From Herbaspirillum sp. 3R11 (lineage in GTDB: Bacteria; Pseudomonadota; Gammaproteobacteria; Burkholderiales; Burkholderiaceae_D): a DNA stretch of 64,000 nt. Shown here piece by piece: positions 9,510-18,429 of this stretch. The notes beneath the pieces were generated by a model. It did not search any database, had not been told where the DNA came from, and was given only the letters and a program-made list of their open reading frames with translations. The stretch is from positions 434,001 to 498,000 of the forward strand of contig NZ_SPNJ01000002.1 in the NCBI RefSeq assembly GCF_004563925.1, given 5' to 3'. The position numbers and the translations under genes are program-made. The stretch's first letter is position 1. Each line of letters begins with the position of its first letter.

Positions 9510-9538
9510 ATCTGGGGGCCAAAGTTGCTTGTTTCAAG
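9510..9538 (-). promoter_or_regulatory. Putative sigma32 (RpoH-type) promoter for rpoH
   Basis: Read on the minus strand the region has CTTGAAA, a 14-base spacer and CCCCAGAT. This is close to the sigma32 consensus CTTGAAA-N(13-15)-CCCCATNT. It points toward rpoH and lies upstream of the CIRCE element, so a transcript from it would read through CIRCE. The match is by eye only. Confidence 0.65.
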
Positions 9539-9574
9539 CATAAACCTGTAACAAATTTTGCAGAGCAACATTGA

Positions 9575-9614
9575 AAAATGGCAACAATTCCGCCCAAGGA
9601 GTTGTTGCCATTTT
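9575..9614 (-). terminator. Terminator after ftsX
   Basis: A perfect 13-bp inverted repeat (AAAATGGCAACAA and its complement) with a 14-base loop lies 24 bases past the ftsX stop. On the minus strand the second arm ends in a T tract. The 335-base gap 9304-9638 holds this element, the sigma32-like promoter, CIRCE and the 16-bp repeat; I see no gene in it. Confidence 0.78.
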
Positions 9615-9638
9615 AAGAAGAGATTGAAGGGAGAGGGC

Positions 9639-10558
9639 TCAGGCCAGCCGCGACAAATGCCGTTTGACCGACAGCATCGCGCCGATCAGGCCGAGCAGGG
9701 CGCTGACGCCGAGCAGGAAGCCGATGGCCGCAATACTCGGCGGCGCCAGGCGGAATTCGGAAGCGTACAGACGGGCGAAGTCGGTAATCGCCAGGTTCAG
9801 CGGCTGCAGCGCCAGCACCACCAGGCCCAGCGCCAATCCGCCTGCGCACACGCCGAGCAGGGCGCCGGTGTAATAAAACGGCCGGTGGATGAAGGCGTTG
9901 GTGGCGCCGAGCAGGCGCGAAACTTCGATTTCCTCGTACTGCGTCATGACCTGCAGGCGGATGGTGTTGAACACTACCGCCACCACCACCGCGCCCAGCG
10001 TGATGCCGAGGAACAGCAGCACCAGCCGCAAGATGCGCAGCAGTGCCGCCAGCCGTTTGACCCAGGCTGAATCGATCTGCACCGTGTCGACGCCCGGCAT
10101 GGCCTTGAGCTTTTGCGCGATGTCGTCGACGCGGGTGGCGTCCATGGCGTCCTGGAAGCCGGACAGCTTCAGCACATAGCTGTCAGGCAGGGGATTGGCG
10201 CCCAGCGTGGCCAGCACGTCATTGAGGCCGGTCTTGCTCTTGAGCGAGTCGAAGGCCTTCTCCCGCGGCGTGAAATCGACACGCGCGGCGCTGCCGCTGT
10301 CGGCCAGCACGGCGCGGATGTTGCCGGCCAGCGCGGTGGCCTTGTCGCGCGAGAGGTCCATTTTCAGGAAGATGCTGATCTCGGGCTCGACCGCGAGCTG
10401 TTCCGAGACCGGGCGCACGTTTTCAAGCACGGTCAGGCCGGCGAAAGGCAGCGCCAGCGCGATCGACACCACCAGCACGTTGAGGATGAAGTTGCCGGGC
10501 GAGCGCAGCAGGTGCTGGAAGGCGTCGGCGAACGCGAAGAAATGTTGGCGAAGCCAGT

Positions 10559-10562
<4 letters not shown>
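9639..10562 (-). CDS. ftsX: Cell division ABC transporter permease FtsX
   Basis: FtsX is the membrane partner of FtsE; the pair regulates septal peptidoglycan hydrolases at the divisome. The 307-aa protein has an N-terminal helix (about residues 25-45), a periplasmic domain, and three further helices in the C-terminal half including the FtsX signature YEEIEVSRLLGATNAFI. Its ATG overlaps the ftsE stop (ATGA). Confidence 0.97.
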
Positions 10563-11251
<689 letters not shown>

Positions 11252-11308
11252 CGTCGGTGATGGATTTGTTTTTCTTGGGCGCGGTTCAAATTTGTTTTCA
11301 GCTCAGTT

Positions 11309-12364
11309 TCAGCTTAGCAAGGCATCCACGAACTCTTCGGCGTCGAACGCCTGCAGATCGTCGATCGACTCGCCCACGCCGATGAAATACAGCGGTATCG
11401 GACGGGTCCTGGCGATCGCCGCCAGGATGCCGCCCTTGGCAGTGCCGTCCAGCTTGGTCACGACCAGGCCGGTCAGGCCCAGCGCGTCGTCGAAGGCCTT
11501 GACTTGCGCCAGCGCATTTTGGCCGGTATTGCCGTCGATGACCAGCAGTACTTCATGCGGTGCGGTGTCCATGCTTTTGCCGATGACGCGCTTGATCTTC
11601 TTGAGCTCGTCCATCAGGTGCAACTGGGTCGGCAAGCGTCCCGCCGTATCCACCATGACAACATTGGTGCCGCGCGCGGTCGCTGAATGCACCGCATCGT
11701 AGGCCACCGCCGCTGGATCACCGGACTCCTGCGAGATCACGGTGATGTTGTTGCGCTCGCCCCAGATCGTCAATTGCTCGCGCGCAGCGGCGCGGAAGGT
11801 ATCGCCCGCGGCCAGCAGCACTGACTGGTCATGCGCCTGCAAATGCTTGGCCAGCTTGCCGATGGTGGTGGTCTTGCCGGCGCCGTTGACGCCCGCGATC
11901 ATCATCACCAGCGGTTGGTGGCGACCCAGCACGAGTGGTTTCTGCAAGGGGCGCAGCATGTCGATGAGCAGCGTGCGCAAGGCCTGGCGCACCTGGTCGG
12001 CTTCGGTCAGCTTCTCGTCCTTGACCTTCTTCTTGAGCGCATCGAGCAGGAACTGAGTGGCATCGACGCCGGCGTCGGACACCAGCAAGGCCGATTCCAG
12101 TTCTTCGTACAGTTCGTCGCCGATCTTGGCGCCGACGAACAGCGTGGTCAGGTTGCTGGAGGTCTTGGACAGGCCGCTCTTGAGGCGGGCCAGCCAGGAA
12201 CGCTTGGCCTCGACCGACGGCGGCGCAGCTTCGACGATCTCTTCGGCGACAGGAGGAATTGCAGGGATTGCGGCAGGCGCAGCCGGGGCGAGCGCGGCCT
12301 CAGGAGCTGCTTCTTTGGCAACGGCGGGTTCAGGCTGGGGTTTTTTCTTGAAGAAACTAAACAT
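11309..12364 (-). CDS. ftsY: Signal recognition particle receptor FtsY
   Basis: FtsY is the SRP receptor GTPase that docks ribosomes making membrane proteins. The 351-aa product has an acidic, alanine/proline-rich A domain (residues 1 to about 60), then the NG domain with GVNGAGKTTTIGKLA (G1), DTAGRLPTQ (G3) and TKLDGTAKGG (G4). The start is set at the MFSFFKKKPQPEP methionine; an upstream in-frame start would add 37 residues without family similarity. It heads the ftsYEX operon. Confidence 0.96.
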   Translation of the reverse strand: MFSFFKKKPQPEPAVAKEAAPEAALAPAAPAAIPAIPPVAEEIVEAAPPSVEAKRSWLARLKSGLSKTSSNLTTLFVGAKIGDELYEELESALLVSDAGVDATQFLLDALKKKVKDEKLTEADQVRQALRTLLIDMLRPLQKPLVLGRHQPLVMMIAGVNGAGKTTTIGKLAKHLQAHDQSVLLAAGDTFRAAAREQLTIWGERNNITVISQESGDPAAVAYDAVHSATARGTNVVMVDTAGRLPTQLHLMDELKKIKRVIGKSMDTAPHEVLLVIDGNTGQNALAQVKAFDDALGLTGLVVTKLDGTAKGGILAAIARTRPIPLYFIGVGESIDDLQAFDAEEFVDALLS

Positions 12365-12537
12365 CGGATGCTGGGCTGGCTCTGTCGAAAGTGGCTGCGG
12401 TGTCTGATGGAGGGCGTTTCCGGCCGTTTCCAGGCGGGAAATCGCAATGAACAAGGTACAATTGGCCAGCCTCATGCCCGGATACTACCGTCCGGGCGGT
12501 CCTTGGCCAGCCCCCGCATTCTATCAGAGCACAGCGC

Positions 12538-13962
12538 ATGAAATTGAAGATCAGAGCAATCCTGTCGACCGGTTTGGTGTTTGCGTCTCTGGCGGGCTAC
12601 GGCCCGGCGGTCCGGGCCCAGTCTTCCGGTCCGGCAGTCGTCCTGGGAACGGCGCTGGCAACCCCGCAGGCAAGTGAATTCACGCTCAAAAACGGCATGA
12701 AAGTCATCGTCAAGGAAGACCATCGCGCGCCCACCGCGGTCCAGATGGTCTGGTACAAGGTCGGTTCGATTGACGAGACCAACGGCACTACCGGCATTGC
12801 CCACGCGCTGGAACACATGATGTTCAAGGGCACCAGAAAGCACAAGGTCGGCGAGTTCAGCCGCCTGGTCGCCGAACTCGGCGGCCGTGAAAATGCCTTC
12901 ACCAACCGCGATTACACTGCTTACTTCCAGCAGGTCGAGCACAATCGCCTGGAAGCAGTCATGGCGCTGGAAGCCGACCGCATGCGCAACCTGCAGTTCG
13001 ACCAGAACGAATTCGCCAAAGAAATCCGCGTCGTCATGGAAGAGCGCCGCTGGCGCACCGACGACCAGCCGCAAGGCCTGATGAACGAAGCGCTGCATGC
13101 CGCGGCCTTCGTGGCGCATCCCTATCACCATCCGGTGGTCGGCTGGATGGATGACTTGCAGCACATGACTATCCGCGACATCGAAGACTGGTATCGCCGC
13201 TGGTACGCGCCCAACAACGCCACGCTGGTGGTCAGCGGCGACGTCAGCGCGCAGAAGGTGGCGGCGCTGGCGGAGAAATACTTCGGCCCGATTCCGTCCA
13301 AAGCCATCGTGCGCGGCAAGCCGCAGAACGAACCCGAACAAAACGGCCTGCGCCGCGTGACCGTCAAGGCGCCGGCGGAAAATCCCTACGTCATCCTGGC
13401 ATTCAAGGTGCCCACGCTGCGTGAAGTCGAAAAAGACCAGGACGTCTATGCGCTCGACGTGCTGTCGGCGGTGCTCGACGGCTACGACAACGCGCGCCTG
13501 AACGACAAGCTGGTGCGCACCGACAAGGTCGCCAACAGCGTCGGCGCCAGCTACGACGACATCACCCGCGGTCCGACCCTGTTCACGCTGGAAGGCAGCC
13601 CGGCAGCCGGCACCACGACCGCGCAACTGGAAACCCTGCTGCGCGCCGAAGTTGAACGCGTCGCCCGCGACGGCGTGTCGGAGCAAGAATTGCAGCGCGT
13701 CAAAACGCAATTGATCGCATCGCAGGTCTACAAGCGCGACTCCATTTTCGGCCAGGCCATGGAAATCGGCGTGATGGAAATGTCCGGCCTGTCGCACAAG
13801 AACATCGACCGCATCGTCGAGCGGCTCAAGTCGGTGACGCCGCAGCAGGTGCAGGCGGTGGCGCAGAAGTATTTCAGCGACGACAAGCTGACCGTGGCGA
13901 CGTTGGAACCCTTGCCGCTGTCCGGCAAGAAGACCGGTCCGCCGCCGGGTCCGTTGCGCTAA
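12538..13962 (+). CDS. M16 family zinc metallopeptidase (active subunit type)
   Basis: The 474-aa precursor has a signal peptide (residues 1 to about 28, ending AVRAQ), so it should act in the periplasm. The inverted zinc motif HALEH is at residues 89-93, and a third zinc-ligand Glu falls at E168/E169 (VMEERRW), about 76 residues later, the normal M16 spacing. A second M16 gene without the zinc site lies downstream, so the two may form an active/inactive heterodimer as in M16B processing peptidases (inference). The natural substrate is unknown. It is divergent from ftsY. Confidence 0.95.
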   Translation: MKLKIRAILSTGLVFASLAGYGPAVRAQSSGPAVVLGTALATPQASEFTLKNGMKVIVKEDHRAPTAVQMVWYKVGSIDETNGTTGIAHALEHMMFKGTRKHKVGEFSRLVAELGGRENAFTNRDYTAYFQQVEHNRLEAVMALEADRMRNLQFDQNEFAKEIRVVMEERRWRTDDQPQGLMNEALHAAAFVAHPYHHPVVGWMDDLQHMTIRDIEDWYRRWYAPNNATLVVSGDVSAQKVAALAEKYFGPIPSKAIVRGKPQNEPEQNGLRRVTVKAPAENPYVILAFKVPTLREVEKDQDVYALDVLSAVLDGYDNARLNDKLVRTDKVANSVGASYDDITRGPTLFTLEGSPAAGTTTAQLETLLRAEVERVARDGVSEQELQRVKTQLIASQVYKRDSIFGQAMEIGVMEMSGLSHKNIDRIVERLKSVTPQQVQAVAQKYFSDDKLTVATLEPLPLSGKKTGPPPGPLR

Positions 13963-14031
13963 TTGAACTGCAACACACGAAGCACCTGATTTGCCGATTG
14001 ATCTTCAGTTGTACTCTCACGGAGGAATAGC

Positions 14032-14709
14032 ATGCCAGTGATCGTCGTTGCGAACCCCAAAGGCGGCGTAGGTAAAAGCACTCTCTCGACCAACCTCGCC
14101 GGCTACTTTGCCAGCCGCGGCCACGGCGTGCTGCTGGGCGACACCGATCGCCAGCAGTCGGCGCGCGCGTGGCTCAACATCCGGCCGCCGGCAGCGCCGC
14201 CGATCGCTACCTGGGAAATCAGCGAAGACTACATCGCCAAGCCGCCCAAAGGCACCACCCACGTGGTGCTGGACACGCCCGCAGGCTTGCACGGCTGGCG
14301 CCTGAACGACGTCCTCAAAATGGCGGACAAGGTGATCGTGCCTTTGCAGCCGTCGATTTTCGACATCCTGGCGACACAGGATTTCCTGCGCCGGCTGGCG
14401 GAAGAAAAAGCCGTGCGCCAGGGCGACATCGACGTCGGCATCGTCGGCATGCGCGTCGATGCGCGCACGCGCTCGGCCGACCAGCTGCATCGCTTCATCG
14501 AAGGCCTCAACCTGCCGGTGCTGAGCTATCTGCGCGACACCCAGAATTACGTGCAACTGGCGGCGCACGGCCTGACCCTGTGGGACATTGCGCCCTCGCG
14601 CGTGCAGCGCGATATCGAGCAATGGCAGCCGGTCATTGACTGGGTGGATGGCAAGACTGCCGCCGCCCCTGCTGCAGTCGTGGCTGATCCGGCCGGGCAG
14701 GCTGGATAA
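14032..14709 (+). CDS. Orphan ParA/MinD-like ATPase
   Basis: The 225-aa protein has the deviant Walker A motif of the ParA/MinD family, KGGVGKST at residues 10-17, then GDTDRQQSA and the Walker B region VVLDTPAG. It lacks the N-terminal helix-turn-helix of plasmid ParA proteins, so it is a short type, like those that position proteins or cargo. No parB-like gene or centromere-like repeat lies nearby. It has a very good ribosome binding site (GGAGGAATAGC-ATG) and sits between the two M16 peptidase genes on the same strand. The cargo or partner cannot be told from the sequence. Confidence 0.88.
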   Translation: MPVIVVANPKGGVGKSTLSTNLAGYFASRGHGVLLGDTDRQQSARAWLNIRPPAAPPIATWEISEDYIAKPPKGTTHVVLDTPAGLHGWRLNDVLKMADKVIVPLQPSIFDILATQDFLRRLAEEKAVRQGDIDVGIVGMRVDARTRSADQLHRFIEGLNLPVLSYLRDTQNYVQLAAHGLTLWDIAPSRVQRDIEQWQPVIDWVDGKTAAAPAAVVADPAGQAG

Positions 14710-14763
14710 GAATGAATACAGGTAGCTTCTGTTTTGCTTTGATTTGATTTGTCCGGTATCAAG

Positions 14764-16080
14764 ATGAAAAAATACTTGTTGTTGTGTGCCCTAGTCCTCG
14801 GCGGTTTTGCAGTGCAGGCGCGGGCGGCCCTGCAGATCCAGTCGTGGTCGCTGCCCAATGGCGCGCGCGTGCTGTTCGTGGAAAACCACGCAATCCCGAT
14901 GCTCGATCTGAGCGTGGAATTCGACGCCGGTGCGCGCCGTGATCCCGACGGCAAATCCGGACTGGCCTCGCTGACCAACGCCCAGCTCACACGCGGCGTA
15001 GCAGCGTCAGGCGACGCGCCCGCATTGACCGAAGCGCAGATCCTCGACGGCCTCGCCGACGTGGCTGCCCAGCGCGGCGGCGGCGCCAGCATGGATCGCG
15101 CCGGGGTGACCTTGCGCATGCTGTCGAGCGCTGCCGAACGCGACGCTGCGATCGGCTTGCTGGCGCGCACGCTGGCGCAGCCCAGCTTCCCTGAGGCACT
15201 GTTCGCTCGCGACAAGGCGCGCACCATCGCCGACGTGCGCGAGTCGCAGACCAAGGCCGAAGACATCGCCGCCAAGGCATTCTGGGCCGCACTATATGGA
15301 ACCCATCCCTACGCGCGTCAGGAAAGCGAAGACAGTGTCGCCGCCATCACGCGCGATGACCTGGTCGCCTTCCATCGCACGCACTATGTCGCCAACCGCG
15401 CCGTTGTCGCCATGATCGGCGACGTCACGCGTGCGCAGGCCGATCAGATCGCACAAAGGCTGACGCAGCAATTGCCACAAGGCGCGCCATTGCCGGCCTT
15501 GCCTTCCATCGCACTCACTGCGCCAAAGGACCAGCGCATCAGCCATCCCGCTTCGCAATCGCATATCCTGATCGGCATGCCGGCGCTGGTGCGCGGCGAT
15601 CCGGATTTCTTCGCGCTGACGGTCGGCAACTACATTCTCGGCGGTGGCGGCTTCGTCTCGCGCCTGACCAATGAAGTGCGCGAAAAGCGCGCGTTGACGT
15701 ACAGCGTCTACAGCTACTTTTCGCCGCTGGCGCAGAAGGGACCGTTCCAGATCGGCTTGCAGACCAAGCAGGAACAAACCGCCGAAGCGCTCGAGGTGGT
15801 GCGCCGCACGCTGGCAGACTATCTGCGCGACGGCCCGACTGCGGGCGAGCTCAAGGCGGCCAAGGACAACCTGGTCGGCGGCTTTGCGCTGCGCATCGAC
15901 AACAATCGCAAGATCCTCGACAACCTCGCGGTGATCGGCTATTACAGCCTGCCGTTGGATTATCTGGACACCTGGACCGCCAATATCGGCAAAGTCACCG
16001 TGGCGCAAATCCGCGCCGCTTTCAAACGTAAAATCGCCCTCGATCAACTCAGTACGGTCGTGGTCGGCGAGGCAAAATAA
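14764..16080 (+). CDS. M16 family peptidase-like protein, lacking zinc site
   Basis: The 438-aa precursor starts MKKYLLLCALVLGGFAVQARA, a signal peptide. The fold is M16, with the C-terminal substrate-binding part containing GGGGFVSRLTNEVREKRALTYSVYSYF (residues about 290-315), which is typical of these proteins. The HxxEH zinc motif is absent; the matching region reads SGLASLTNAQL. It is therefore probably a non-catalytic partner of the upstream M16 peptidase. The ATG at 14764 is chosen over an upstream TTG because it begins the signal peptide. Confidence 0.93.
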   Translation: MKKYLLLCALVLGGFAVQARAALQIQSWSLPNGARVLFVENHAIPMLDLSVEFDAGARRDPDGKSGLASLTNAQLTRGVAASGDAPALTEAQILDGLADVAAQRGGGASMDRAGVTLRMLSSAAERDAAIGLLARTLAQPSFPEALFARDKARTIADVRESQTKAEDIAAKAFWAALYGTHPYARQESEDSVAAITRDDLVAFHRTHYVANRAVVAMIGDVTRAQADQIAQRLTQQLPQGAPLPALPSIALTAPKDQRISHPASQSHILIGMPALVRGDPDFFALTVGNYILGGGGFVSRLTNEVREKRALTYSVYSYFSPLAQKGPFQIGLQTKQEQTAEALEVVRRTLADYLRDGPTAGELKAAKDNLVGGFALRIDNNRKILDNLAVIGYYSLPLDYLDTWTANIGKVTVAQIRAAFKRKIALDQLSTVVVGEAK

Positions 16081-16084
16081 AAAC

Positions 16085-16756
16085 ATGAGCAAGACAGCAA
16101 GAAAACATGGCGTGGCCGCCGGCGGCCACCACGGCAATCGCCCTTCGCATCAGGTGCGCATCATCGGCGGACAGTGGAAGCGCACGCCGTTGCCGGTACT
16201 CGACGTCGAAGGTCTGCGCCCGACGCCGGATCGCGTGCGCGAGACGGTGTTCAACTGGATCACGCACCTGATCGACGCCGACTGGCAAGGCGTGCGTTGC
16301 CTCGACCTGTTCGCCGGCACCGGCGCGCTCGGTTTCGAAGCCGCCAGCCGCGGCGCGCAGCGCGTGGTCATGGTGGAGAGTCACGGCCCGGCCGCCCGCC
16401 AGCTCGACGCCAGCAAGGACAAACTGAAAGCCGCACAGGTCGAAGTGCGACGCGGCGATGCGCTGGCGCTGCTGCAGGGATACAAGGCGCCAAGCCTGAC
16501 GCCGACAAACTCAAGCACAGGATTCAACCTCATCTTCGCCGATCCGCCGTATCATCAGGACTGGCTCGCGAAGATCATGCCCGTATGCGAGCAAGTGCTG
16601 GCCGACGATGGCTTGGTGTATGTCGAATCGGAGCATGCGCTGGAAGGCGAAGAGTTGCCCGCCTGGATGGCGCCCTGGGAGGTTGTCAGGGCCGACAAGG
16701 CGGGCATGGTGTTTTATCATTTATTGCGGCGCAAAAACATCGGCTCTCAGGCATAA
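16085..16756 (+). CDS. rsmD: 16S rRNA (guanine(966)-N(2))-methyltransferase RsmD
   Basis: RsmD methylates G966 of 16S rRNA in the assembled small subunit. The 223-aa product has the SAM-binding LDLFAGTGALGFEAASRGA motif and the catalytic NLIFADPPYH motif characteristic of the RsmD family. Early RVRETVFNWI also matches. It starts four bases after the M16 partner and is followed by coaD, the common rsmD-coaD pairing. Confidence 0.96.
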   Translation: MSKTARKHGVAAGGHHGNRPSHQVRIIGGQWKRTPLPVLDVEGLRPTPDRVRETVFNWITHLIDADWQGVRCLDLFAGTGALGFEAASRGAQRVVMVESHGPAARQLDASKDKLKAAQVEVRRGDALALLQGYKAPSLTPTNSSTGFNLIFADPPYHQDWLAKIMPVCEQVLADDGLVYVESEHALEGEELPAWMAPWEVVRADKAGMVFYHLLRRKNIGSQA

Positions 16757-16783
16757 TGCGCGTTCTGATTGCTTAGCTGGTGA

Positions 16784-17284
<501 letters not shown>

Positions 17285-17356
17285 TGTCCGCATTGCCTGC
17301 CGGAACGAACCCGGCCGGCAATCCAGCGACATGCTGCATGTAAAGGAAGCGTTTGT

Positions 17357-17614
17357 ATGGCACTGATGATCACCGATGATTGCATTAACTGCGACGTCTG
17401 CGAGCCCGAGTGCCCGAACGAGGCGATTTACATGGGCCCGCAGATCTATGAAATCGACCACAACAAGTGCACCGAATGCGTCGGCCATTTCGATGAGCCG
17501 CAATGCCAGCAAGTCTGCCCGGTCGCCTGCATTCCCTTTGATCCCGCCTGGCGCGAATCCAAGGAGCAACTGATGGTCAAGTACGAAACGCTGCAGGCCG
17601 CGGCCAAGAGCTGA
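17357..17614 (+). CDS. YfhL-type 2[4Fe-4S] ferredoxin
   Basis: The 85-aa protein has two cluster motifs: C9-x2-C12-x2-C15-x3-C19P in the N-terminal half and CTEC...CQQVCPVAC in the second, with the longer insertion typical of the YfhL/Chromatium-type ferredoxins. It is a soluble electron carrier; the partner enzyme is not indicated by its neighbours. The location downstream of coaD is common in betaproteobacteria. Confidence 0.95.
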   Translation: MALMITDDCINCDVCEPECPNEAIYMGPQIYEIDHNKCTECVGHFDEPQCQQVCPVACIPFDPAWRESKEQLMVKYETLQAAAKS

Positions 17615-17799
17615 TCGTTCTTCCCGCACTTCCTCTCTTCTTTATTCTTTCCGCCTCATAAGAAAAACCTGCTTGCATATAGGCAGTTGGTATTTCTGCT
17701 GGGCGCCGCTCGCGCGGTATCATCGTCGCTCGCCATTTTTTTCGCAGTTTCATGTGCGCGCCGATGGATTCCAGCGGCCGCCTCGCCGGGAAAACAGCC

Positions 17800-18429
17800 A
17801 TGCCCAACCATCAGCGCCTGCGTCATTTCATCACTTCCTTCTCCGACTTGCTCGGGCGTGAAAGCGCCGAAGCGGCCATCCTGCGCGACGGCGCCGAGCT
17901 CCTGCGCGACCTGGTCGCAGTCGACGACTGGCTGCCGGAAGCCTATGCCCAACCGGATCCGGAACGCTACCGCCAATACCTGCTGCACGTCGATTCGGCG
18001 CAGCGCTTTTCGGTGGTCAGCTTCGTCTGGGGGCCGGGCCAGCAAACGCCGGTGCACGACCATACCGTGTGGGGCCTGATCGGCATGCTGCGCGGCTCGG
18101 AATATTCACAGTCCTATCGTTGGCAGGGCGGCAACGACAACGGTAACGGCAAGGGCGCGCTCGCGCCGCACGGAGAACCGATACAATTGACGCCCGGCAT
18201 GGTGGAGCCGATTTCGCCCAACCTCGAAGGCCTCGACGACATCCATCGCGTGCACAATGCGCATGCGGACCGGGTGTCGATCAGTGTGCACGTCTACGGC
18301 GCCAACATCGGCGCGGTGCATCGTTCGGTGTATCAGCCGGACGGTACGCGCAAGGCCTTCATTTCGGGATATTCGAACACCACGCTGCCCAACATCTGGG
18401 ATTTATCCAAGGAGAGCAAGACGACATGA
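17800..18429 (+). CDS. Cysteine dioxygenase family protein
   Basis: This is a 209-aa cupin thiol dioxygenase that would oxidise cysteine or a related thiol to the sulfinate. The iron ligands are H86 and H88 (PVHDHTVWG) and H149 (IHRVHN). There is no Cys at the position equivalent to the mammalian Cys-Tyr crosslink; the G in WGLIGMLRG occupies that region, as in most bacterial members. The start MPNHQRLRHF is preferred; an in-frame ATG at 17764 would add 12 residues. Its stop overlaps the start of the rhodanese gene (ATGA), tying it to sulfur metabolism. Substrate could also be 3-mercaptopropionate. Confidence 0.9.
   Translation: MPNHQRLRHFITSFSDLLGRESAEAAILRDGAELLRDLVAVDDWLPEAYAQPDPERYRQYLLHVDSAQRFSVVSFVWGPGQQTPVHDHTVWGLIGMLRGSEYSQSYRWQGGNDNGNGKGALAPHGEPIQLTPGMVEPISPNLEGLDDIHRVHNAHADRVSISVHVYGANIGAVHRSVYQPDGTRKAFISGYSNTTLPNIWDLSKESKTT

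Noticed and set aside
14032..14709. ParA as evidence of a plasmid or integrative element
   Set aside because: No parB, replication gene, integrase or repeats are nearby and flanking genes are core chromosomal.
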